Below, one piece after another: positions 1 through 5,900 of a stretch of 9,483 nucleotides of DNA (positions are counted from its first letter, which is position 1; each line of letters begins with the position of its first letter). The notes beneath the pieces were generated by a model. It saw only the letters and a program-made list of their open reading frames with translations, ran no database searches and was not told the DNA's origin. The position numbers and the translations under genes are program-made. This DNA is from DAOUEX01 sp034430235 (lineage in GTDB: Bacteria; Chloroflexota; Anaerolineae; UBA2200). Location of the stretch: assembly GCA_964478075.1 (NCBI GenBank), contig CAYZGO010000059.1:1-9483 (forward strand), read 5' to 3'.

Positions 1-7
1 TTCATAT

Positions 8-52
8 TGAGGCAACGATACGCCTTCGGTTAGATTTTACGATGAGGCAACG
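8..52. repeat. 35-bp tandem repeat at left window edge (TGAGGCAACG boxes)
   Basis: TGAGGCAACG occurs at 8-17 and 43-52, a period of 35 bp, with GTTAGATTTT between the two boxes. The same arrangement lies on the opposite strand at 9433-9476. The repeat may continue beyond the window. Its function is unknown. Confidence 0.7.
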
Positions 53-82
53 CGCAGGCAGTGTTGGGTCGGCACCGCACAT

Positions 83-116
83 TCTCCGACTGTTCCCCTG
101 CAGTTGCACTGCAGGG
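83..116. repeat. 34-bp hairpin repeat, copy 1
   Basis: This 34-bp sequence recurs without change at 174-207. Its right part is a perfect palindrome with 9-bp arms CCCTGCAGT (96-104) and ACTGCAGGG (108-116) around the loop TGC. The core GCAGTTGC, read on the opposite strand, is shared with the tandem array at 6264-6523. No T-run follows, so it is not a classical terminator. Confidence 0.75.
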
Positions 117-135
117 TCTGCGCGGCAGCGGCACC

Positions 136-159
136 GCCGTCAAACAGGCGGTGCTGGCG
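136..159. repeat. 24-bp dispersed repeat, copy 1
   Basis: This 24-bp block is repeated exactly at 420-443. In this copy it forms a hairpin with arms CACCGCC (132-138) and GGCGGTG (147-153) around GTCAAACA. It lies between the two 34-bp repeat copies, so the left region is a mosaic of short repeats. Confidence 0.65.
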
Positions 160-173
160 GGGGCATTGCGCGC

Positions 174-207
174 TCTCCGACTGTTCCCCTGCAGTTGCAC
201 TGCAGGG
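174..207. repeat. 34-bp hairpin repeat, copy 2
   Basis: Identical to 83-116, 91 bp downstream, with the same 9-bp perfect palindrome at 187-207. Ten or so bases later (220-241) lies CAACTACCGCTGAACAC followed by TAGAG. This nearly matches the last unit of the tandem array at 6502-6523, in the same orientation. Confidence 0.75.
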
Positions 208-265
208 CGTGCGGGAGTGCAACTACCGCTGAACACTAGAGGTCAGAAGGGGCGGTCGCCGCGCC

Positions 266-333
266 GACGGGACGCCGGGTCCCGTCAGGCGGGACGAACG
301 GCCCCATCAAGCGGGAGGGACTACGTGTCCCTC
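266..333. repeat. Pair of perfect hairpins
   Basis: Hairpin 1 has arms GACGGGAC (266-273) and GTCCCGTC (279-286) with a 5-nt loop. GTCCCG (279-284) can alternatively pair with CGGGAC (290-295). Hairpin 2 has arms GAGGGAC (315-321) and GTCCCTC (327-333) with a 5-nt loop. No coding signal was recognised here, and the role is unknown. Confidence 0.5.
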
Positions 334-380
334 GCTGCGCTCAGGATGCTGCGCAAGGAGCTCGGCCTGCTGTTCTCACA

Positions 381-402
381 GGGGTGGGGCTGGGGAGTGG
401 GG
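381..402 (+). other. G-quadruplex motif, four runs of four G
   Basis: GGGG occurs at 381-384, 386-389, 392-395 and 399-402, separated by loops of 1, 2 and 3 nt. This meets the strict intramolecular G-quadruplex pattern with four possible tetrads. It lies about 100 bp upstream of the predicted selenoprotein promoter. Whether it folds in the cell is not shown by sequence alone. Confidence 0.65.
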
Positions 403-419
403 CTCACTATCCCCGCGCT

Positions 420-443
420 GCCGTCAAACAGGCGGTGCTGGCG
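420..443. repeat. 24-bp dispersed repeat, copy 2
   Basis: An exact second copy of 136-159. Here the outer arm is less complete: CTGCC replaces CACCGCC, so only part of the hairpin remains. Confidence 0.6.
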
Positions 444-497
444 CGCAGGATACGCCCAGGCACCGGTGGATAGCGCTGCCTCGATGTGGATGTGCCC

Positions 498-526
498 TTC
501 GCACTGCCAGGAAACTGTGGTATACT
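498..526 (+). promoter_or_regulatory. Predicted sigma-70-like promoter for the selenoprotein gene
   Basis: An extended -10 (TG at 518-519, then TATACT at 521-526) is preceded at 17 bp by TTCGCA (498-503), which matches four of six bases of the -35 consensus. A start near 533 would give a leader of about 110 nt before the ATG at 644. This is a motif-based prediction only. Confidence 0.45.
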
Positions 527-538
527 TGCAAGGAACTC

Positions 539-601
539 TGAACCACTGACAGCACTGAGAGGGCTGAGATCACTGAAATGGTCTCAACACTCAGTGGTTC
601 A
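539..601 (+). promoter_or_regulatory. Structured 5' leader with 11-bp perfect inverted repeat
   Basis: TGAACCACTGA (539-549) is perfectly complementary to TCAGTGGTTCA (591-601). The enclosed segment can form a second helix between TGAGA and TCTCA. It sits between the predicted promoter and the ribosome binding site of the selenoprotein gene. No T-run follows, so it is not an intrinsic terminator. It may be a regulatory leader or a protein-binding site. I did not recognise a known riboswitch. Confidence 0.4.
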
Positions 602-643
602 ATTTGGCAGCACTTTGACAGAGTGGGAATGGAGCGACAATTC

Positions 644-1078
644 ATGGAGAACAAGACTGACGTAGCACGTCATGCCCGTGACTTGGTGGCGCAAGGCTGC
701 CATTGAGCGGAGGCGATAGTGCTCGCCGTGGGCGGGCATGTCCTGCGAGAGCTAGACCCGTGTCTCGTGAGGATAGCCACTGGCTTCGCGGGGGGCGTCG
801 GGGACACACAGCAGGAGATGTGCGGGGCGCTGAGCGCTGGAGTGATGCTCATCGGGGCGCTGCACGGCCGCACAAGGCCGGGGGAGGACGACCAGCCAGC
901 CCTGCGGCTGGCCACTCGCTACCGGCAGCGCTTCGCTGCCGAGTTTGGCACTACTTGCTGCGGCCCATTGTACAGGCAGGTTCACGCTCCAGGCGGGCTC
1001 GGCTCCTGCAAATACGTGGTGGAGCAGGCGGCGTTGATCCTTCTGGGCTTGCTTAGGGAAGGAAGAAGTGCGCATTGA
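644..1078 (+). CDS. C_GCAxxG_C_C family redox selenoprotein (TGA at 704-706 read as Sec)
   Basis: Read through the in-frame TGA, this gives a 144-residue protein, matching the roughly 140 residues of the putative redox-active C_GCAxxG_C_C family. The family has four conserved cysteines. Three are visible: Cys60 in the CGALSAG signature, Cys106 in FGTTCC and Cys122 in GSCKY. The first conserved Cys, usually in a G-Y-N-C-A-E/Q-A context, falls exactly on the TGA, giving GCH-U-AEA with U at residue 21. Codons before the TGA (MENKTDVARHARDLVAQG) resemble the family N-terminus. The start ATG at 644 has GGAG at 631-634. Family members are often encoded near transporter genes. The biochemical role is unknown but presumed redox. 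The alternative is a nonsense mutation of TGC to TGA, or a shorter product from GTG 719, which would lack the first catalytic position. A SECIS-like hairpin at 719-739 favours selenocysteine. No selenocysteine machinery genes lie in this window. Confidence 0.75.
719..739 (+). promoter_or_regulatory. Candidate bacterial SECIS hairpin
   Basis: Strand 719-727 pairs with 731-739 (nine pairs including two G-U wobbles) around the loop GUG at 728-730. The loop begins 21 nt after the TGA. That spacing, the short loop and the G at the first loop position fit published bacterial SECIS rules (roughly 16-37 nt spacing, loop G in the first two positions). GC-rich sequence forms hairpins easily, so this supports the case without proving it. 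Confidence 0.5.
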
Positions 1079-1089
1079 GTGAGCGCACT
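1067..1089 (+). other. Hairpin overlapping the selenoprotein stop codon
   Basis: AGTGCGC (1067-1073) and GCGCACT (1083-1089) form a 7-bp perfect stem that includes the stop-codon region in its loop. No T-run follows, so it is at best a weak terminator or an mRNA 3'-end stabilising element. Confidence 0.35.
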
Positions 1090-1105
1090 GACGTGGAGGA
1101 AAGCC

Positions 1106-1153
1106 ATGAGCCGGAATGAAAGCCGGGGTTCGCGAGAAGAACAGGCTGGCTAG
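1106..1153 (+). CDS. Very short ORF with a strong ribosome binding site (doubtful)
   Basis: ATG at 1106 follows GGAGG (1095-1099) at good spacing, but the frame closes at TAG 1151-1153 after 15 codons. TPR-like sequence follows in another frame, so this may be the broken start of a decayed gene rather than a real peptide. No family was recognised. Confidence 0.2.
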   Translation: MSRNESRGSREEQAG

Positions 1154-1158
1154 CTTGA

Positions 1159-1311
1159 TCAGGCTCTAATCTGGCCTACCGGCGAGGCGAGCACGCAGAG
1201 GCGCGTCCTCTCTACGAGCAAGCTGGGGAGTTCTTCTGGAAACTGGGCACAGTCAAGGAGCCGGCTGCGGGGCGGATCTCTCTCTGTCAGCTCAACCCGT
1301 CAGGAGCCTAA
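1159..1311 (+). pseudogene. Remnant of a TPR-repeat protein
   Basis: This frame is open from just after the TGA at 1156-1158 to the TAA at 1309-1311. It contains NLAYRRGEHAEARPLYEQAG then EFFWKLG, which fits one tetratricopeptide unit (N-x-A-Y-x-x-G-x-x-x-x-A-R-x-L-Y-E-x-x). The pattern is typical of the C-terminal TPR arrays of large LuxR/AfsR-type ATPase regulators, common in Chloroflexota. There is no start codon with a ribosome site and no full domain, so I read it as a decayed fragment. It fills most of the gap between the selenoprotein and the DUF4261 gene. Confidence 0.4.
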
Positions 1312-1313
1312 CC

Positions 1314-2084
1314 ATGACTGAACGAGAAAAGGGATCGAAAGTCGTGCTGGCAATGGTGGCTCTGAATGACCACAAGTCGCCAGATCAGACCGATGTGTCT
1401 GCTTTTCTCAAGCAGAAGTATCCGCACACCCCTGAAGTCAAAGTGGTGGGTCAGAAGGAGCAGACCATCGTCTTCCGCGCAGCCAAGGCGGCCGGCTGGA
1501 TGGCGCTCATGCCTGGGCCGATACCGTGGTCGGACCTGAAAGGCCCATGCGCCGCTGCGTGGTACTGGCGTGAAGCAACAGATGCTATGAAACAGCACGT
1601 GGCCCACATGATCGTCGCTTTGCTGGGTGGTACGCAGGACATCGTATCCAGGCACCTCCTCTTGACCAAGCTGGTCGCCGCCGTGAGCGCAACCACGAAT
1701 TGTGCCGGCATCTACTGGGGCAACGGCCAAGTCGTCAATTCCCCAAAGGAGTTCATCAAGCGAAGTGCTGGAATAGGCCCTGACAAGCTGCCGCTGAGCC
1801 TGTGGATTGACTTTCGCTTGCAGCGCACGTCCAAAGATGCCGTTCGGCTTTTCACCACTGGCCTGTCCGCGTTCAATCACATGAAGATGGAAGCGCCCCC
1901 GTCGAAAGTGGAGCCAATGGAGTTGTTCAACCTGGCCTACGGATTGGCAACGTATGTTCTAACGAGTGGCAAGGCTGTGAAAGATAGCGATACCTTCGGG
2001 CGTTCGGAGACCGAACGGATCGGGGTGACCTACACGCCATCTGTATTGGATCAAGGAAGAACGGTCATGCGATTGGAGTTGTAG
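1314..2084 (+). CDS. DUF4261 domain-containing protein
   Basis: A 256-residue soluble protein with no signal peptide or membrane segment visible. It carries the pattern I associate with DUF4261: a central MPGPIPWSDLKGPCAAAW block (residues 66-83), LLLTKLVAAV (116-125), GIYWGNGQVV (132-141), a helix FNLAYGLATYV (205-215) and a C-terminal VKDSDTFGRSETERI block (222-236). The biochemical function of the family is unknown to me and I assign none. The start ATG at 1314 has GGAG at 1303-1306 at normal spacing. The gene is in the same direction as the selenoprotein gene but separated by 235 bp of decayed sequence, so co-transcription is possible but unproven. A hairpin element starts 7 bp after its stop and could act as a 3' boundary. 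Confidence 0.8.
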   Translation: MTEREKGSKVVLAMVALNDHKSPDQTDVSAFLKQKYPHTPEVKVVGQKEQTIVFRAAKAAGWMALMPGPIPWSDLKGPCAAAWYWREATDAMKQHVAHMIVALLGGTQDIVSRHLLLTKLVAAVSATTNCAGIYWGNGQVVNSPKEFIKRSAGIGPDKLPLSLWIDFRLQRTSKDAVRLFTTGLSAFNHMKMEAPPSKVEPMELFNLAYGLATYVLTSGKAVKDSDTFGRSETERIGVTYTPSVLDQGRTVMRLEL

Positions 2085-2090
2085 AGGCAA

Positions 2091-2194
2091 GTAGGGGCGA
2101 GGCATTTCTTCAGGCACCTCCCTCAACACGTATCCACCATAGCACGTTCGGCTTGTCTCTGGGAGCAGGATCTGTGGAAATGCCTCGCCCCTAC
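2091..2194. mobile_element. MITE-like element, 104 bp with 18-bp perfect terminal inverted repeats
   Basis: GTAGGGGCGAGGCATTTC (2091-2108) is the exact reverse complement of 2177-2194, with 68 bp between. Inverted repeats starting GTAGGGGCG are, from general knowledge, common as short interspersed elements in cyanobacteria and Chloroflexota. It has no coding capacity and no clear target-site duplication in the flanks. As RNA it would fold into a long stem between the DUF4261 and PatB genes and could act as a terminator-like structure. Confidence 0.6.
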
Positions 2195-2235
2195 CATGTG
2201 CGCCAATCGTTTGCCCGTCGCGAGGAGAGAACACC

Positions 2236-3393
2236 ATGCCCTACGATTTCGACCGGCTCATTGATCGGCGCGGTTCGGACAGCATCAAGTGGCACGAATA
2301 TGGCGAAGGTGTGCTGCCCATGTGGGTAGCGGACATGGATTTCCCATCGCCCGAGCCGGTCATCCGTGCCCTTCGCCAGCGCGTTGAGCACGGCATCTTT
2401 GGCTATGGCATGGAGCCGCCTGAGCTGCGCGAGGTGATTGTGGAGCGCCTGCTAAAGCTCTACGGCTGGCACGTCTCGCCCGAGGCATTGGTCTTTATCG
2501 CGGGGGTCGTGCCCGCCTTCAACTTGGCCTGCCACGCCGTGACCTCCCCCGGAGACGGGGTGCTGGTGCAAACTCCAGTCTACCAGCGCATACTTGCTGC
2601 TCCAGCCAACGCCGGATGCACTCGTGATGAGATGGAGCTGACAAGGCAGGCGGACGGGCGCTACGTGATTGATTTCGACGCCTTTGAGGATGCTATCACT
2701 GACCGCACGCGCATCTTCATCCTCTGCAACCCGCACAACCCCGTGGGGCGCGTATTCCAACGTGACGAACTGCAACGCATGGCCGAAGTCTGCCTGCGTC
2801 ACGACCTCGTCGTCTGCTCGGACGAGATCCACTGCGACCTGCTGTTTCAGGGCAGCCGTCACTTGCCCATTGCTTCTCTGCATCCCGACCTCGCTGATCG
2901 CACCATCACGCTGATGGCGCCTAGCAAGACCTACAACGTAGCTGGCCTCCACTGTTCGTTCGCTGTCATCCAGAACAAGGAACTGCGGGTAAAGCTAGAA
3001 GCAGCCCGCGCGGGCCTCACGTCGAGGCCTAGCGTCACGGGCTACACCGCTGCTCTTGCCGCCTACCGCGATGGTCACGAATGGCTGGACGAGGTGTTGC
3101 GCTACCTGGAGGCCAACCGCGACTTTACCCTGCAGTACGTGCGTGACCATCTGCCCGGCGTTCACATGGGCAAGCCGGAGGGGACTTATCTGGCCTGGCT
3201 TGATTGCCGTCAGGCTGGCATCCCTGGCGACCCGCACGAGTTCTTTCTCCAAGAAGCCAGGGTCGCTCTCAATGACGGTCCCCGGTATGGTCGGGGTGGG
3301 GAGGGATTCGCCCGCTTGAACTTTGCGTGTCCGCGCTCAATGCTGGTGGAAGCGCTGGACAGGATGAAAGAGGCGCTGCTGTCTCTTAGATGA
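2236..3393 (+). CDS. patB: MalY/PatB family PLP-dependent C-S lyase (cystathionine beta-lyase-like aminotransferase)
   Basis: A full-length 385-residue fold-type I PLP enzyme. Diagnostic MalY/PatB motifs are visible: MWVADMDF (29-36), FGYG (55-58), NPHNPVGRV (165-173, Asn contacting PLP), SDEIHCDL (195-202, Asp pairing with the pyridine nitrogen), APSKTYNVAGL (228-238, with Lys231 as the Schiff-base lysine) and ARLNFACPRS (359-368, Arg360 expected to bind the substrate carboxylate). Characterised relatives cleave cystathionine or cysteine S-conjugates to a thiol, pyruvate and ammonia. Some, such as E. coli MalY, also act as regulators. Substrate choice cannot be read from the sequence, and a dedicated aminotransferase is an alternative. 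The start ATG has GAGGAGA just upstream (2221-2227). The symbol follows the family and is not proof of orthology. Confidence 0.9.
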   Translation: MPYDFDRLIDRRGSDSIKWHEYGEGVLPMWVADMDFPSPEPVIRALRQRVEHGIFGYGMEPPELREVIVERLLKLYGWHVSPEALVFIAGVVPAFNLACHAVTSPGDGVLVQTPVYQRILAAPANAGCTRDEMELTRQADGRYVIDFDAFEDAITDRTRIFILCNPHNPVGRVFQRDELQRMAEVCLRHDLVVCSDEIHCDLLFQGSRHLPIASLHPDLADRTITLMAPSKTYNVAGLHCSFAVIQNKELRVKLEAARAGLTSRPSVTGYTAALAAYRDGHEWLDEVLRYLEANRDFTLQYVRDHLPGVHMGKPEGTYLAWLDCRQAGIPGDPHEFFLQEARVALNDGPRYGRGGEGFARLNFACPRSMLVEALDRMKEALLSLR

Positions 3394-3396
3394 GCC

Positions 3397-3417
3397 AGCG
3401 GGGGGGCTACCTCCGCT
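3397..3417 (+). other. Hairpin just after the PatB stop codon
   Basis: AGCGGGGG (3397-3404) pairs with CCTCCGCT (3410-3417), 8 bp with one G-U wobble, only 3 bp after the stop. There is no T-run, so termination here would be inefficient or Rho-dependent. Confidence 0.35.
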
Positions 3418-3500
3418 TACACGTTTGGGCCGGCAACCGCGACGCAAACGACCGCACCTGCCAGATGAGCAACATTGCAGGACACAGCAGCTCTTGCCCC

Positions 3501-3658
3501 AAGTGTGAGTAGACAATAAGAGAGTGGTTTGGCGCTTTGATGTGTGGTTGCCGTCCGCGAATTGTTACACGAATAGACGAATACTCTGCAACGTCATTCG
3601 TGTATTCGTGTCCGCATTCGTGGATGGCCTCCCACCCTATCTTGCTGTACTCACACTT
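3501..3658. mobile_element. Short interspersed repeat element with 11-bp inverted ends and CACGAAT core
   Basis: AAGTGTGAGTA (3501-3511) is exactly inverted at 3648-3658. Inside lies an imperfect palindrome of CACGAATAGACGAAT (3568-3582) and ATTCGTGTATTCGTG (3596-3610), one mismatch in 15. The core 3567-3637 recurs in inverted orientation at 6142-6212. The 11-bp ends are not present at the second copy, so the true element limits are uncertain. It fills the 290-bp gap between two convergent genes. I see no credible coding sequence here. Confidence 0.5.
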
Positions 3659-3683
3659 AGGTGTTTGTGGGACAGGCTCGTTC

Positions 3684-4721
3684 TCACTCTGTCTTGCCGA
3701 CGATCTCGCGCAGCTTTTCCCAGGCAGCCTGCTCACGGTCTGCAATCGCCAGCATGGGTGTGGTGGCTTCGGGCAGTAAGGCAGCAGGATGGGGCGCGGT
3801 CTGCGCTCTCAGGAAGGGTTGCGCAACCTCCTGCCACTGGTCGCCGATTCTCCGCATCTCCTTCCCGACGTCTGCCAGCCGTGCGTCCCCAGTGATGTCC
3901 GCAGCTTCTTTCAGGAAACGCCCGTACATGTAGCGGAAGATGCCGCCGCCAGTACCGCCGGTGGCGGCAATGAACACGAAGATGTTGAAGCAGGTGAAGC
4001 GCAGTTGCTCTTCGTCCATGATCTGGGGCCACTTGAGCGTGCGCCTGGCGGCTTTGCGAATGCCCTTGACGCCCAGATTGGTGATGGGCGGCTCCAGCAT
4101 GCCTGCAACCACCTCGCGGATCGCCTGGCGGACTTGATCCGGGGTTGGCGGCCGCTTGCCGCTGAAATCAAAGGTGTACCAGCCGTGGCGGGGTGGGAAG
4201 GGTTTGAACCTTGAGCCGCGAGCGCGGGCCAGGTCTTCCAGCGACACGGGATGCAATTCCTCATCGCGGTCAGCGACAAGCACGCGGCGTTTTTCGGGGT
4301 CATACCCGACTACGACAATCATGTGACCACCAAAGTGATAGTCCTCGGGGAGGTCGAAGTAGGGCAGAAAGCCCATGTCGACCAACATCATTACCGGCTC
4401 GCCCGCGGCCAACATGTGGAGCAGGGCTTTTTCCGCCTTGTGAGCGCTGCTGGCATAGAAGGACTCGACGCGCACGCCAGTGCGCCTTCCGGCGGTCTTC
4501 TCCAATCCTTCTTGGCCTGGCCGTTCGAGATTGGCCCGCCCCCCGTAAAAGGGCGTCAAGCCCTTCACGTGCCAGTAGATAAAACGGACCCCTGCCCCTA
4601 CGCCCAGCAGCAGGTCTTCGGTGATGGGGTAGTCGTGGAACTCGTAGATGTGGCGCATGGAGCCGGTGACACAGTGGTCGGTGGTGAACGATTTGATGCC
4701 GGCGAATGGTTTAAGGGGCAT
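3684..4721 (-). CDS. BtrH N-terminal domain / DUF4872 protein
   Basis: A 345-residue protein with a BtrH-type N-terminal domain (about residues 10-140) and a C-terminal DUF4872-like region (about 160-345). Candidate catalytic residues in the cysteine-protease-like pattern are Cys17 (TDHCVTGS), His133 (FGGHMIVVVGYD) and Asp151 (VADRD). The C-terminal part holds the glycine-rich GGTGGGIFRYMYGRFL block (255-270). BtrH, the family namesake, is an acyltransferase in butirosin synthesis. Here no biosynthetic cluster surrounds the gene, so the substrate is unknown. I chose the ATG at 4721 because a GAGGAGG site sits directly before it. The longer frame to 4925 would overlap the upstream gene and adds a non-conserved Arg/Ser-rich tail. 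It is the last gene of the PadR operon, 13 bp after the GyrI-like stop, with the ribosome site next to that stop. Confidence 0.8.
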   Translation of the reverse strand: MPLKPFAGIKSFTTDHCVTGSMRHIYEFHDYPITEDLLLGVGAGVRFIYWHVKGLTPFYGGRANLERPGQEGLEKTAGRRTGVRVESFYASSAHKAEKALLHMLAAGEPVMMLVDMGFLPYFDLPEDYHFGGHMIVVVGYDPEKRRVLVADRDEELHPVSLEDLARARGSRFKPFPPRHGWYTFDFSGKRPPTPDQVRQAIREVVAGMLEPPITNLGVKGIRKAARRTLKWPQIMDEEQLRFTCFNIFVFIAATGGTGGGIFRYMYGRFLKEAADITGDARLADVGKEMRRIGDQWQEVAQPFLRAQTAPHPAALLPEATTPMLAIADREQAAWEKLREIVGKTE

Positions 4722-4734
4722 CTGTTCCCTCCTC

Positions 4735-5337
4735 TCATTCCTGTCGTATGGCGTGTCGAATGATGGTCCGCAGCTTCTCCGGCGAGACTTTGCGGGGGTC
4801 TGACAGATAGATTTCGTGGTGCAAGCCGTGCGGCTTGTGGCCACTGGCCTGGATGAACTCGTGCAGCCGCGCGATGGTCGGGCCCTCATCTCCATAAGGA
4901 CCGATGTGCACGATCTGCGCTGCAAGCCCTTCGTCGTACGTCTCGAACGCCACCTCCAGTGCTTCGTCGAGCTTTTTCTTGGCCTGCACCTCCAGCCTGG
5001 CCTCGTGGACCATGTCCTCAGTGACGAACTCGGGCTGGCGGATCATCAGCTTCCAGTTCCACTCCTCGCGCGGCACGTCGGTCGCCGTCGGGTCGTCGAA
5101 CCACCACAGCGCCTCCTGCTTGCAGACGACAAAGTCGCTGCCCGCTGCCTTGGCCTTGAACTTGACGCGGTAGGCCACCCCGTACAGAGCTTCCAGCTTG
5201 CGCTGGAAGACGTCGCTCCCTGGCGCACCTCGCCCAACGATGGTGAGGAAGTCGCCCGCTGGCACCTCCACGATGTTCGGCTCGGTCGAACTGGTGTAGA
5301 TTGCCTTGTGCACCTTGATCAGGTCTAGTTTCGCCAT
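4735..5337 (-). CDS. GyrI-like small-molecule-binding domain protein
   Basis: A 200-residue cytosolic protein of the stand-alone GyrI-like type (two SHS2-type modules). Visible family features are KLDLIKVHKAIYTSS at the N-terminus, VPAGDFLTIVGRGAPG (25-40), the tryptophan-rich ALWWF (76-80) and EEWNWKLMIRQPEFV (91-105), HIGPYGDEGPTIARLHEFI (144-162) and HHEIYLSDPRK (173-183). The domain binds hydrophobic or cationic compounds, as in BmrR and Rob effector domains. Some stand-alone members hydrolyse cyclopropane-containing toxins. It follows padR by a single base (TAG, one base, then ATG), and its AAGGAGG site lies inside the end of padR, so translation is probably coupled. A role in ligand sensing or detoxification under PadR control is inferred from this context. 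Confidence 0.85.
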   Translation of the reverse strand: MAKLDLIKVHKAIYTSSTEPNIVEVPAGDFLTIVGRGAPGSDVFQRKLEALYGVAYRVKFKAKAAGSDFVVCKQEALWWFDDPTATDVPREEWNWKLMIRQPEFVTEDMVHEARLEVQAKKKLDEALEVAFETYDEGLAAQIVHIGPYGDEGPTIARLHEFIQASGHKPHGLHHEIYLSDPRKVSPEKLRTIIRHAIRQE

Positions 5338-5338
5338 T

Positions 5339-5890
5339 CTATTCGCCTCCTTGTTCAGTTTGTTCCCTGCTTGCTAGTGTCTGGATGAATCCTCGTATCC
5401 ACTTCAGCTCAGCCTCAATCATCGTCAGGCTGAGGTTGAACATGGCATCCACGTGGTAGGGCAGCGGGCGCTTGCTTTCCCAGCGAGCGCGCACGTGTTC
5501 CTGTCGTTCCACCAGGCGCTCACGGTACTGCCGCAGGGCAGCCACCGCATCTGCAGGCGGGATACCAGGGAGGCTGGCAAGTCCCAATTGCAGGGGGGGA
5601 TCGCAGCGACGCGGCACCGAGAGCGCCTCGGGCATAGCTTGGCGCCACGCAGCCTTGCCAGCAGCCGTGACGTGGTAGACCTTTCGCGCCGGTCCCCGCC
5701 CAACCTGTCGCTCGGTGTGGCCCTCAATCAGGGCGTTTTTTTCCAGCTTTTTCAGGACGTAGTAGATGGATGAGAAGCCGACCTCGGTCCAGTCACGCAT
5801 TCCGCGCTCCTCGATGACTCGCTCGATTTCATAGCCGTGGCGCGGCCGCTCAGCGATCAAGCTCAAGATATCCAATTCTGAGTTGGTCAT
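5339..5890 (-). CDS. PadR family transcriptional regulator
   Basis: A 183-residue protein with an N-terminal PadR winged helix (about 5-80; LDILSLIAERPRHGYEI at 6-22, FSSIYYVLKKLEKNALI at 39-55, wing with GRGPARKVYHVTAAG at 64-78). A helical C-terminal dimerisation/effector region follows (about 105-173), as in the longer PadR subfamily with a Vir_act_alpha_C-type tail. These proteins are usually phenolic- or drug-responsive repressors that regulate themselves. It is the first gene of a tightly packed operon with the GyrI-like and BtrH-like genes. A near-perfect palindrome lies 11 bp upstream of its start, where autorepression would act. The effector cannot be predicted. Confidence 0.9.
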   Translation of the reverse strand: MTNSELDILSLIAERPRHGYEIERVIEERGMRDWTEVGFSSIYYVLKKLEKNALIEGHTERQVGRGPARKVYHVTAAGKAAWRQAMPEALSVPRRCDPPLQLGLASLPGIPPADAVAALRQYRERLVERQEHVRARWESKRPLPYHVDAMFNLSLTMIEAELKWIRGFIQTLASREQTEQGGE

Positions 5891-5900
5891 CGTCGTATAT

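Noticed and set aside
703..1056. Overlapping 117-codon frame on the plus strand within the selenoprotein gene
   Set aside because: It is Arg/Gly-rich with no recognisable motif and is a shadow of the C_GCAxxG_C_C frame.
1308..1880. 190-codon minus-strand frame opposite the DUF4261 gene
   Set aside because: It lies antisense to a frame with clear family motifs and a ribosome site, and no domain was recognised.
3684..4925. Longer start of the BtrH-like frame at 4925
   Set aside because: The extra 68 residues overlap the GyrI-like gene, are Arg/Ser-rich shadow sequence and lack a ribosome site. The ATG at 4721 has GAGGAGG and begins the conserved domain.
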